NCBI RefSeq assembly: GCF_027595985.1
Contig: NC_073307.1
Location: 47,222,509-47,286,508 of the forward strand
Origin: Sorex araneus
Taxonomy: Eukaryota; Chordata; Mammalia; Eulipotyphla; Soricidae
Reading direction: 5' to 3'
DNA length: 64,000 nucleotides
The translations under genes and the position numbers were made by a program. Within the stretch, counting starts at the first letter, position 1, and every line of letters begins with the position of its first letter. Below, piece by piece: positions 10,326 to 19,505 of this stretch. The notes below the pieces were generated by a model. That model saw nothing but the letters and a program-made list of their open reading frames with translations. It was not told where the DNA came from and did not search any database.

Positions 10326-10796
10326 GGGCATATCGATCTGAGATTTAAAAATAGAGACATTTAAGACAGTATGCTTCCTTGTATCGTGCGGATTGTTGTC
10401 TAATTTCAGAGCCCTGATTACCATCACACCTCCTAACCCACCCTCAGAAGTAACCAGAGCCTTCACTGGGTCCTGAGACTCAGAGCAGTGGCCTTGGCTA
10501 AACCCTTTCTCTCTAGGGTCTCGGTTACTTCTCTGTAAAAGGGAGGGGGGAGCGCTCAGCATCTCCAGGGACCATGTAGCCCAACTGTCTGGAGGGCAAG
10601 CTCACAGCTTCTCACCTGCATGTCCCTTCAGGGTGAACATCTGTTGTTTCTGCCCACTCAGCATCTCTTCTGCTCTGGCAAAGGCACCTAAAACTTCCCT
10701 TTGGGGAGACATCCTTCTCCCACATCATGTCCAGGCCATTTTTTTGGCGTGCTATGGACCCCTTTATTCTTATTTTATTCTCTATTCTTGTTTTAT

Positions 10797-11561
10797 TTAA
10801 AAAACTTTATTTTAGGCACTGTGGCTAACAATAGGGTTCATGAGACAGTTTTATGCATAACACAACCCCTCAACATACCCTCTCCCAAAATGACCACCTT
10901 TTCAAATTTAGGGCGTTTAGCCCACATACTGGCTGTCTTCATTGGGGCCTTTCAGAGGGGATGACTCTAGTTTCCCTCCCTGCCCCGAGCAGAGCCCCCG
11001 CAGCCAAAGACCTCTGGAACCCAGCCACAGCCATGCTCAAGGCCCCTCTCCACACATTTGGACGAGCCTCACGCATGAAGGAACCGGCAGAGGAACCCAG
11101 GTGTGTGGGACCTGGGGTTGAGATCTCCAAGCCTGCTCAGATTGGACTGGGCCTCTTCTGCCCAGATCCCCCATATTCCAGAGGGTCACATGCAGAAACT
11201 GCCCCCGGCGCCATGTAATCCCATCAATGGCCAACATCCAGAGACTATAAAACCAAGCTCCTAGAAGCGCATGGCACTGACATCTTATAGCCTAGTTCTC
11301 CCTCTCGGAGAATATGACAAGCTACCGAGCGTTTCCTGCCCGCATGGGAGAGCCTGGCAAACTCCCTGTGGCATAGTCATATGCCAAGACCAGTAACAAT
11401 AATGGGTCTCATTTCCCTGACCCTGAAAGAGCCTCCAATGCGGCACCATTGGAAAGGACGAGTAAAGAGAGGCTTCTAAAATCTCAGAGCTAGGACAAAT
11501 GGAGACTTACTGAGACCGCTTGAGAAAATCAACGATCAATGGGATGATAATGGTGATGATG
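10797..11561 (+). mobile_element. Family C composite retroelement, copy 2 (longest)
   Basis: About 765 bases, starting near AAAAACTTTATTTTAGGCAC and ending with a degenerate GATAATGGTGATGATGAA tail. The 5' half has no similarity to the SINEs. The 3' half carries the CTACCGAG...GCCCGCATGGGAGAGCCTGG and TATGCCAAGACCAGTAACAA blocks found in family B. A frame on the + strand stays open from 10853 to 11218, and about 65 of its codons are also open in copy 3. Probably a non-autonomous RTE derivative. Confidence 0.8.
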
Positions 11562-11679
11562 AATTAATACCTAGCCCATTAAAAGGGATTAATTATCCTG
11601 AAACAGTTATCAAATGATTAAAGAAACCAATACATGACATAGTAATTTATAATTTTTGTGCATGTGTCCTCTTCTTTTT

Positions 11680-11775
11680 GACAGGGGGGATGTAGGAGGC
11701 AATACCCAGTGGTGCTCAAGGGCTATTCACAACTCTGTGCTTAGGGGTTCTTTTGTGGTCCATATTTTTTTGGTA
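11680..11775 (-). mobile_element. Old family A SINE, partial
   Basis: Reverse 3' part only: GCAATACCCAGTGGTGCTCA, then CTCTGTGCTTAGGGGTTC. Confidence 0.5.
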
Positions 11776-12229
11776 ATATGTCAAATAAGATCCTGTTGGT
11801 CTAATAGCTCCCATAATTTCAAAACGGTGTAGATGTTTATGACAATTGTGATGACATAAACTGTTTCTCATGAAGATAAATTTGAGTACTTTTAATACTG
11901 CTGTAGACTTATGTTATATTCATAAGCAAAGAAAGTACCTATCCACTGGAATTTGGTAAGACGAGAGATGTAGTTGTTTCCCACTTAATTGAACGTCTTT
12001 ATATTGGGTCTTTAAATGATGCAACTTTATGTCTGGATTCAGAGGGAGACAGGTGACCCATACTGGCCCGCTGTGCAGGGCTTGGTGATGGATGTCATTT
12101 GTGTCAAACAGATACAGGGTGAATCTTGGACTTCTGCTGGACAACTAGGAGAGCTCCTTCTGTGGACTTGCTAAGAGGATTGGGTTTGAGCTTAATCATC
12201 ACCAGGTACAAACCTAACTCAATATAATT
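11776..12229. other. Intergenic, nothing recognised
   Basis: Unique sequence with a 74-codon minus-strand frame at 11920-12144 lacking recognisable homology; it could be an old pseudogene or untranslated sequence, but this is unsupported. Confidence 0.4.
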
Positions 12230-12410
12230 AGGGGACAGAGAGATAGTACATCAGGTAGAGCGCTTGCCTTGGACACAGTTGACCCAGGTTTGATCCCCAG
12301 CATTCCATATACTCTCCTGGGCATCACAGGAGTAATTCCTGAGTGCAGAGCCAGGAGTAACCCCTGAGCAATGCTGGGTGTGGCCCAAAAGCAATAATAA
12401 TAATAATAAT
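12230..12410 (+). mobile_element. Family A SINE with (AAT)n tail
   Basis: GGGGACAGAGAGATAGTACA head, GAGTGCAGAGCCAGGAGTAA, GTGTGGCCCAAAAGC then (AAT)6. A family B SINE follows without a gap. Confidence 0.9.
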
Positions 12411-12668
12411 AGGAGCGATAGCACAGCAGTAGGGCATTCGCCTTTCATGCGGCCGACCGGACCCGTGTTCGATTCCTCCACCCCTCTTGGAGAGCCCGGC
12501 AAGCTACCGAGAGTATCTCGCCCGCCCGGCAGAGCCTGTCAAGCTACCCGTGGTGTATTGGATATGCCAAAAACAGTAACAAGAAGTCTCTCAATGAGAG
12601 ATGTTACTGGTGCCTGCTCGAGCAAATCGATGAGCAATAGGATTCAGATATAATAATATAATAATAAT
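12411..12668 (+). mobile_element. Family B SINE, left arm of an inverted pair
   Basis: AGGAGCGATAGCACAGCAGT head, CTACCGAGAGTATCTCGCCC, and the unusual AACAAGAAGTCTCTCAATGA variant. RTE-type CTCGAGCAAATCGATGAGCA is followed by an AT-rich tail. It begins directly after the (AAT)n tail of a family A SINE. Its central ~125 bases are virtually identical to the inverted copy next door. Confidence 0.9.
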
Positions 12669-12906
12669 CACTGTCATCCCGTTGTTCATCGAGTTGTTCG
12701 AGCGGGCACCAGTAACGTCTCTCATTGAGAGACTTCTTGTTACTGTTTTTGGCATATCCAATACACCACGGGTAGCTTGACAGGCTCTGCCGGGCGGGCG
12801 AGATACTCTCGGTAGCTTGCCGGGCTCTCCGAGAGGAGCGGAGGAATCGAATACAGGTTGGCCACGTGAAAGGCGAAAGCCCAACCATTGTGCTATTGCT
12901 CCAGCA
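12669..12906 (-). mobile_element. Family B SINE, right arm of an inverted pair
   Basis: Reverse copy starting at the tail (atcactgtcatcccgttg) and ending GCTATTGCTCCAGC. It carries the same private variants as 12411-12668 (TCTCTCATTGAGAGACTTCT; GCCGGGCGGGCGAGATACTC), but the two heads differ at many sites. Confidence 0.9.
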
Positions 12907-12913
12907 ATATTTA

Positions 12914-12964
<51 letters not shown>
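12914..12964. repeat. (AAT)n microsatellite
   Basis: About 16 AAT units directly flanking the head of the family B SINE at 12669-12906. Confidence 0.95.
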
Positions 12965-12965
<1 letters not shown>

Positions 12966-13187
12966 CTATTAAAGTCAGTATGAATAGGGCATCCAAAGCA
13001 ATGAAAATTATTACGGCATTATTAAGTTTTGCAGAGTGCCTGCTACACAGGAGCTTGCTCATTGAAGGAATGATAAGCAAATTTCAAATAAGGTGGCAAC
13101 ATGACTATGATTATTTACTAAACTCACATATGCAGGTTTAGCTTGGTTGTGTATTCAAAGATAAAGAACTACTCAAAAAACATTCTT

Positions 13188-13373
13188 GTGTGCATATGTG
13201 TGTGTGCATGTGTGTGAGTATGAGTGTGAGTGTGTGCATGTGTGTGTGTGTATATGTGAGTATATGCATGTGTATGTGTGAGTGTGAGCATGGTGTGTGT
13301 GCATCTGTGTGAGTTTTAGCATGGTGTGTGCATGCACGTGTGAGTGTTGCATGACTGGATGTATGAGCATGAG

Positions 13374-13417
<44 letters not shown>
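13188..13417. repeat. GT-rich microsatellite
   Basis: Imperfect TGTG(TGCA/TGAG)n leads into an uninterrupted (GT)21 at 13376-13417. Confidence 0.95.
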
Positions 13418-13420
<3 letters not shown>

Positions 13421-13789
13421 CTCAGGAGCAAAACCAGGGCCTCACACATATAAGGCCAGCTGGACCACTGAGCTACACACCAACCCCTGCACAGACTTTG
13501 ACTGTCTCAGCAAGTCGGGGACTCCTCCCTTGTCATTATTCTTTATCCAGTTCAGCAGATTCATCAGTTAGGACTGGGCCCACACAACCACCTGGGAAAC
13601 AGAAATCCACCAAGAGCCATAAATTAAGTTTGTGCCATACTCACGGTGGAAAGAACCAGGCAGTGCTTTATTTATTTTAAATAATTTTATTTATATTTTT
13701 GGGAGAGTGTGTAAACCCAAGCAAGCACTCAGAAGGCCTGGGGATCCCACCCGTGTTCTTGGCTAACGGGGTTCACGCACGCGCACGCG

Positions 13790-13793
<4 letters not shown>

Positions 13794-13840
<47 letters not shown>
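13794..13840. repeat. (GT)n microsatellite
   Basis: About 23 GT units directly after CACGCACGCGCACGCGT, an alternating purine-pyrimidine stretch. Confidence 0.95.
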
Positions 13841-13843
<3 letters not shown>

Positions 13844-14159
13844 GGAGTGAACAGTTCAATACAAGAGCCCAGAGATGGCATACTATGTGGATCCTTTGCT
13901 GCTGGGGATACCTGGCTTACCCCAGCTGTATCAGGGCCTTCCAGGGCCATATTGGTGGTGCTCAGGGGACCATATGGTGGCAGACATTAAGTCCTGGTTG
14001 GTGGGCTATACAAGTCCACCCCACCCCCCACCTCCAGCAGTCATTGAAAGAAATAACGGAGTTCTAAGTGCACCAATATGGAAAGTCTACCCTCTGCGCA
14101 TGATAAAGAAAACAGCTCAACAGTAAGGACACTAAGAGTCTACTTCATTCAAAAGAACA

Positions 14160-14345
14160 CCTGGCGGCAGACGGGTTGCAGAGTGAGAGTTCAGTGGGGC
14201 TTACCCTGCACGTTGCCAACCAGAGTTTGATTCTCGCCATCCTCAGTTCTCCCGAGCACTGTCAGGAATAATTCCTGAGTGCAGAGTGAGGGCTAACCCC
14301 TGAGCATTGCTGGGTGTGACTTCAAAACAAAAACTCAAACACCCT
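14160..14345 (+). mobile_element. Family A SINE, diverged
   Basis: The head is degenerate (gagagttcagtggggcttac) with B box-like GTTTGATTCTCGCCATCC, but TTCCTGAGTGCAGAG...CCCCTGAGCATTGCTGGGTG is well kept. Confidence 0.8.
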
Positions 14346-14534
14346 CCGCCTTGCAAGTGCGAGGTCGTGCCTCCAAGTTTGGGTGGCTGCACTTCAGCTG
14401 ACTGTGCCGGGCGCCAGCACCCAGCCTGCTGCACACAGTCCCCCTGCACAGAGCACCACAAGAGGCTGCATGCCTCCGCGAGAACCTGGACAGCTGCCTC
14501 AGCTAAAGGAGTGAGACCCCTCTGAGCACCACGG

Positions 14535-14535
<1 letters not shown>

Positions 14536-14575
<40 letters not shown>
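14536..14575. repeat. (GT)n microsatellite
   Basis: About 19 to 20 perfect GT units. Confidence 0.95.
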
Positions 14576-14576
<1 letters not shown>

Positions 14577-14883
14577 CCCTGGTCAACAACATCCACCAGG
14601 GGAACAGAAGGGAAAAACAATTACTAAGCAGTCGTGTGGAACGAGATGTGGAGATGTGAGCAGGGCTGAGAGCAGTTCTCTGTGCCGAGCTACCCTGGCT
14701 CCCAGGCTGACACAGTCAGTGCTCATTAAGTGGCTGTTGTCCCCAAACACTCCTGAGGACAGCTCTGGTGGCCCCCAGCACCATCAGTAATTGGCCAAAG
14801 CCTTACATCTGGGTGGAGTGTCCCCAGGAGTGGCCTTGAAGTCCTCTGAGTACTGCCTATGAAGGACCACCCCCCTCCCAGTG

Positions 14884-14884
<1 letters not shown>

Positions 14885-14938
<54 letters not shown>
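14885..14938. repeat. (CA)n microsatellite
   Basis: About 27 CA units, perfect; opposite strand phase to the GT array 0.3 kb upstream. Confidence 0.95.
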
Positions 14939-14939
<1 letters not shown>

Positions 14940-14949
14940 CATGTCACAC

Positions 14950-15092
14950 TATGAGTAGTTTCCTGCTGCAGAATCATCTAGAGCCTATTATATCCAGATT
15001 CCAGAGCCCATTAACACAGATTTACAGGCTACCGATTGTTGGCGACAAGCCCAGGTGGCCATCCTATCCTCCAGAGTTTGAGAACCATGGCC
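14950..15092 (+). mobile_element. MER5A-like (hAT-Charlie) DNA transposon remnant
   Basis: GCAGAATCATCTAGAGCC near the start and GAGTTTGAGAACCATGG at the end. The latter resembles the terminal inverted repeat (reverse of CCA.TGGTTCTCAAACT) of MER5-type elements. Ancient and diverged. Confidence 0.5.
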
Positions 15093-15596
15093 CTGGTGAC
15101 GGAATAAAGCATTCTCCTATTATCAGACAGGAGAAAGTGCTGATGTAGTTATTTTTGAGTATTTGCCGGTAGTGACCATAATATTCAAGTCAAATAGGCT
15201 CATTTTGTTGCAGACATTTCCATGGAGCCTGGAGGAATCTGGGCTTTGCAAAGGGTAATGTAGGACTCCCATGCACTAATCTTGGGAGAGGCCAATAAAG
15301 AGGCAGAAAAGATACGGTGGAGCCACATAAAGTCCAAGTTTGGCATCATTATTGCCCTCCACTTGGAGTCATAAAACAAGCAAAGGGCCACATTCCGGCT
15401 TCCTGGAGTGGCTCACCGGGCCGAGGCCTCTTCAGTCCCTTTCAAGCGTCTGTGGCTTGAACTGTGCAGAGCTGGGGGCAAGTCTAACCGCTTGGTTGCA
15501 GCTTAATCATGTTAGCCTTTTTTTTAAGTTTGATTTTCATCCATCATAAAATGGACATCACAACCCAGCCAGGAGCATTGCTGAAAACTCCCTGAG
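15093..15596. other. Intergenic, nothing recognised
   Basis: Unique sequence between a MER5A-like remnant and a family A SINE; no coding signal. Confidence 0.45.
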
Positions 15597-15784
15597 AAGG
15601 GGCAGAGCAATAGCACAGCAGGTGAGACCCTTACCTTGTATGCAGCCGACCTGGACTGGATCCCCAGCATCCCATACGATTCCCCAAGCACCGCCAGGAA
15701 TAATTGATGAATGCAAAGCCAGGGGGAACCCCTGATCATGGCTGGGTGTGGCCCCCTCCCTCCAAAAACAAAACAAAACAAAAC
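15597..15784 (+). mobile_element. Family A SINE
   Basis: GGGGCAGAGCAATAGCACAG head, ATCCCCAGCATCCCATACGA, GGCTGGGTGTGGCC, and a (CAAAA)n tail passing into (CCA)n. Confidence 0.88.
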
Positions 15785-15814
15785 CCACCACCACCACCAC
15801 CACCACCACCACCA
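15785..15814. repeat. (CCA)n microsatellite
   Basis: Nine to ten CCA/CAC units at the tail of a family A SINE. Confidence 0.95.
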
Positions 15815-16239
15815 AAAACTACCTGGGATGCCACAAACTCAGGTGTCTGGCACGGACTTGGTGCAGAAACACTGTGAAGGTTGGGCCGATGCTAGACACT
15901 GCCCTGTTGTCCCCAAAGGGACTTGGTCGAGATGCCTTTGTTTGGCCCTTTCCTAGCCAGGGAAACGTGCCCAAATGGGGAGGCACAGCGCACCACCCAC
16001 CATGGGTGCAGCTCCCCAAAGTAGGCAGAAGTGCCCTCCAGGGGCACTGGGCCCAGCTAGGGGCAGCAGGTAGCTCTGGGTGTGACTGGGGCATTTTATT
16101 ATTTGTTCATGTAAAGAAGGCAGATTTCCAAGGCATGTGCAGAGTAGTTTGTTTGCAGAGAAGAGGTGGGTAGGACAATTACATCTGGGAACCTCTGACC
16201 TCATACCCCAGGTTTCTTTTGGAGAGGGGTGTTTGGGAC
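15815..16239. other. Intergenic, nothing recognised
   Basis: GC-richer unique sequence; open frames on both strands are short and featureless. Confidence 0.45.
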
Positions 16240-16376
16240 ATATATAGCTGTGCTGGGGGCTACTCTCAGCTCTGTGCTCAAGGGTCGTCCATGCAGTGAT
16301 TGGAGACCGTGTGGTGCTGGGAATAAAACTGGGGTGAAGGCAGATGCCTTAAACCCTGCAGTATGTCTCCAGCCCT
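16240..16376 (-). mobile_element. Old family A SINE
   Basis: Reverse copy: GCTACTCTCAGCTCTGTGCT, GTGTGGTGCTGGGAATAAAA, GCAGTATGTCTCCAGCCC. Confidence 0.6.
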
Positions 16377-16379
16377 GAG

Positions 16380-16482
16380 AATTCCTCGCCTCTCCTCCGC
16401 TTCCCTCCTTCTCTCCTCCTGTTTTCTTTTCCTTTCTTCTCTTTCTCCTTCTCCTTCTCCTTCTCCTTCTTCTTCTTCTTCT
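16380..16482. repeat. Pyrimidine-rich (CTT/CTCCTT)n tract
   Basis: About 100 bases of nearly pure C/T between an old family A SINE and a family B SINE. Confidence 0.92.
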
Positions 16483-16484
16483 AT

Positions 16485-16773
16485 GGACTGGAGCAATAGC
16501 AATAGCGTTTAATGGACTGGAGCAAGAGCAAGGCAAACAGGTAGGGCGTTTGCCTTGCATGTGGCTGACCTGGGTTCGATTCCTCCACCCCTCTTGAGAG
16601 CCCGACAAGCTACCGAGAGTATCCCGCACGCATGGCAGAGCCTGGCAAGCTACCCATGGCATATTCAATATGCCAAAAACAGTAACAACAAGTCTCACAA
16701 TGGAGACGTTACTGGTGCCCGCTCAGGTAAATCGATGAGCAATGGGATGACAGTGATACAGTGATACAGTGAT
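16485..16773 (+). mobile_element. Family B SINE with duplicated head start
   Basis: GACTGGAGCAATAGCAATAG at the start is followed 30 bases later by a second GGACTGGAGCAAGAGCAAGG, then an otherwise normal head, body and tail with three GATACAGT units. Follows a pyrimidine-rich microsatellite. Confidence 0.88.
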
Positions 16774-16775
16774 CC

Positions 16776-16912
16776 ATACCCAGCAGTACTCAGAGATGAC
16801 ATCCAGCTCAGTGCTCAGAGGTTGCTTGCAGTGGTCACTGCCAGGGGATTAAACCTGGGCCTCCTGCATGAAAAGTGTGTGCTCGGCCACTGAGCTGCCT
16901 GTCCAGCCCCTC
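16776..16912 (-). mobile_element. Old family A SINE
   Basis: Reverse copy: TACCCAGCAGTACTCAGAGA, CAGTGCTCAGAGGTTGC, ACTGAGCTGCCTGTCCAGCC. Abuts the family B SINE at 16485-16773. Confidence 0.6.
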
Positions 16913-17045
16913 GTTCATGTTTGGAGGCCTTCCCGCCTCAATCATCATAGATCTCTCCTTGGACTGGAGGAGATGAGGCAGAGCCTGAGGACAGCTTGTG
17001 ATGAAGGGATCCCAGGGGTCCGAGGCTCTTTAGAAGTTCAGTATC

Positions 17046-17241
17046 GGGGCCAGAGCGATAGTCCAGTGGGGAGGGCATTTGCTTTATACACGGCCGACTT
17101 GGGTTCAATCCCCAGAATCCCATGTGGTCCCCCAAGCACCGCCAGGAGTAATTCCTGAGTGCAGAGCCTGGAGTAACCCCTGAACATTGCTGGGTGTGAC
17201 CAAAAAAGCAAAGAGCAAAACAAAACAAACAAACAAAAAAA
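17046..17241 (+). mobile_element. Family A SINE
   Basis: GGGGCCAGAGCGATAGTCCA head to a (CAAA)n tail. Target-site duplication AGTTCAGTATC (17035-17045) / AGCTCAGTATC (17243-17253). Confidence 0.92.
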
Positions 17242-17253
17242 CAGCTCAGTATC

Positions 17254-17843
17254 TCAGGTGAGTTTCCAAGGACCCAGAAGTGCATTTTGAGGACATGGTG
17301 ATCCAAGAAAAACTTGCCCTAAAGTCGACAATTGGTGACTTTTCCATGGACAATGAGTTTCAATGACCAAAGCCTCCGGGGAATGCTGTGAGGCCTACCC
17401 TGGGAGTCCGTGGCCGCACCCACTTTCCCTCCCTCCTGGGGGGTTGAAGGTAGCTCTGGGCTCTCCCAGCACAGCACAGCACAGCAGCTGTCAGGAGCAG
17501 GGCTGGTCAGATCAGGGACCCCTACAGAGTATTCAATAGGGCAGAGAAGCAGGGCCTCAGGAAAGCCTGGGTCCCCAGAGCTAAGAGGCTCCAAGAGCCA
17601 GAAGTGGCCCTTTCCTGGTGCCAGTTGAGGGCTGAGCAATTTATATTTATATGCCTTTAAAAATGAAAGCCTCATAAAATCCTTGTTTGAGGTTGAAGCT
17701 AGGCCCATGGCAAGTGAGCACCAGGCTTCAAGTCTACCTCTAGTGGAGTCTATAATAAGTAGTAGCTTGTGCATGCTGTAAGCTGTAAGAAAGGGAAGTA
17801 GATAATAGTGGTCAGTGACTTCAAGGGAAATACATACATATAT

Positions 17844-17844
<1 letters not shown>
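17254..17844. other. Intergenic, nothing recognised
   Basis: Unique sequence with a short (CAGCA)n run near 17470. The minus-strand frame across it is prolonged by the (ATC)n tail and looks spurious. Confidence 0.45.

Positions 17845-17891
<47 letters not shown>
17845..17891. repeat. (ATC)n microsatellite
   Basis: About 15 ATC units that form the 3' tail of family C copy 3. Confidence 0.95.
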
Positions 17892-17893
<2 letters not shown>

Positions 17894-18530
17894 GTTGATC
17901 GTCAAATTTCTCGAGCGGTCTCAGTAACATCTCCATTTGTCCTAGACCTGAAATTTTAGAAGCCTCTCTTTACTCATCCTTTCCAATGGTGCCACATTGG
18001 AGGCTCTTTCAGGGTCAGGGGAATGAGACCCATTATTGTTACTGTTTTTGGCATATAAATACAACACGGGGAGTTTGGGAGGCTCTCCATGTGGGCAGGA
18101 AACTCTCGGTAGATTGCCAGGCTCTCCCAGAGGGAGAGGCCATAAGATGAAGCAGCCGTGTGCTTCCAGGAGCTTGGTCTTATAGTCTCTGGATGTTGGC
18201 CATTGGTGGGATTACAAGGCGCTGGGGGCAGTCCCTGGGTGTGACTGCCTAGCTACTGGAAAATGGGGAATCTGGGCAGAAGAAGCCCAGTCCCAATCTG
18301 AGCAGGTTTGGAGGTCTCAGCCCCAGGTCCTGCACACCTGGGTTCCTCTGCTGGTTCCTTCATGCATGAGGCTCGTCCGAACATGTGGAGAGGGGCCTTG
18401 AGCATGGCTGTGGCTAGGCTCCGGAGGTCTTTGGCTGCGGGAGCTCTGCTTGGGGTAGGGAGGGAAGCTGAAGCCTCTGAGGGGCCTCGGGGAAGACAGC
18501 CAGGCAGGGGCAAGAGACTCTCTGCGTCGC
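17845..18530 (-). mobile_element. Family C composite retroelement, copy 3
   Basis: Reverse-strand copy. Its 3' tail is the (ATC)n/(GAT)n microsatellite at 17845-17891, followed by GATCGTCAAATTTCTCGAGC, then all the family C blocks in reverse order. The 5' end fades out near 18530 next to an AT microsatellite, beyond which the RTE fragment starts in the opposite orientation. Confidence 0.8.
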
Positions 18531-18537
18531 TCTCTCA

Positions 18538-18592
18538 TATATGTATACATATATAATGTATATATGTATATATATAATGTATATATATGTAT
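18538..18592. repeat. AT-rich (TATATG)n repeat
   Basis: TATATGTATA/ATGTATATAT units between family C copy 3 and the RTE fragment. Confidence 0.9.
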
Positions 18593-18595
18593 TCA

Positions 18596-19043
18596 GGTAT
18601 TCCCAAATATTCGGGTATCCCAAAGAGGAATTGAAAGAGCTATGCTTGGAGTATCACATTCCATTCAAGTGAGAGAAGGAATCCAGAGTTCTGACCTCTA
18701 TCAACAATCAAGAATCAGGGACACTGTCTTGTTTGCCAAGGTGTCAATAATCAGATAGGCCGGACACGTAATGCGATTCAAAGATGACTGCTGGACTAGA
18801 GCTATCACTGACTGGATTCCACGGGATGTCAAAAGACCATGTGGCCGCCCAACTATAAGATGGTCAGACTTCTTCACCAAGACCCTGAGCAAACAGTTTG
18901 AGGCTCTTCATGTTCCTGGAGCGAGCAGACGCCAGTGGGCTACACTAGCATGCGACAGGGATGAATGGAAACGTTACTAGCACCCACTCGAGCAAATCGA
19001 TGAATAACAGGATGACAAGTGGTACAAGTGATACACATATATA
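18596..19043 (+). mobile_element. RTE-clade LINE, 3' fragment of ORF2 plus 3' tail
   Basis: One frame (codons in phase with 18564) reads through a reverse-transcriptase C-terminal region: IERAMLGVSHSIQ, IRDTVLFAK, AGHVMRF, DCWTRAITDWIPRD, KRPCGRPTIRWSD (18831-18869), then ACDRDEWKRY. The AGH..R, PRD.KRP.GRP..RW and RDEW motifs are typical of RTE elements of nematodes. Stops lie at 18756-18758 and 18978-18980 (both TAG where TGG is expected) and 19005-19007 (TAA). The end carries CTCGAGCAAATCGATGAATA and a short-repeat tail (ggtacaagtgatacaca). It is 5'-truncated, starting after an AT-rich microsatellite. The last 60 bases are shared with the family B and C elements here. From memory, an RTE transferred between nematodes and the common shrew has been published; this is probably a copy. 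Confidence 0.82.
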
Positions 19044-19044
19044 G

Positions 19045-19198
19045 GTTCACTCCCACGGGTGCTTAGGCTCCAAGCTCCTGGCTCTGCGCTCAGGGGTGTC
19101 TCCTGGCGGTGCTTGGGGACCATATTTGGTACCAGAGATCAAACCCAGATTGGCCACATAAGGCAAGTGCTGTAACCCCTGTACTAGCTCCCTTGCCC
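19045..19198 (-). mobile_element. Old family A SINE
   Basis: Reverse copy next to the RTE fragment: CTCCTGGCTCTGCGCTCAGG, GGTGCTTGGGGACCATATTT, then a degraded head. Confidence 0.7.
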
Positions 19199-19505
19199 TG
19201 GGATAGATCATTTACCTCCAGCTTTACAGATGAGGAAACAGCCCCAGAATTTAGCATGGGCCCTATAAGGTCAGGCCCCAGGCCAAACATTTGACCTCTA
19301 TTTGCCCCTCAACCATCATATCATAAACTCCCTACAAAGTGAACAACCTAATGACTCCCATTATGTGGCGAGGCGTCCGACCTGGGTCTCCAGGTTGTGT
19401 GAGAGCTCTTACAAGCAGGCTTTTAACTTGAGCTGCCAAAAGCGGACTGGGATGAGGGCGAGCTGGGTCAGAACCCAGGACTCCTGACTCCCAGGCTCCA
19501 GGTAG
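19196..19505 (-). mobile_element. MIR SINE fragments, antisense
   Basis: CTTTACAGATGAGGAAACAG at 19223-19242 is a reversed MIR 3' block. GAACCCAGGACTCCTGACTC at 19471-19490 is a reversed MIR 5' block. The sequence between is diverged, so this may be two copies. The CTCCTGACTCC string also occurs in the 5p arm of mir-378a. Confidence 0.5.

Noticed and set aside
10939-11130. Conserved antisense frame in family C (SSAGSFM.EARPN)
   Set aside because: It is the complement of the better-conserved sense frame and has no known similarity; similarity between copies is explained by repeat homology.
13377-13680. Cys/Val repeat proteins from GT arrays
   Set aside because: Pure dinucleotide repeats read as (CV)n in several frames; no coding evidence.
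18771-18980. Host protein-coding gene with a GRP..RW motif
   Set aside because: The frame belongs to the RTE ORF2 C-terminus, with an in-frame stop upstream and the element's 3' tail downstream.
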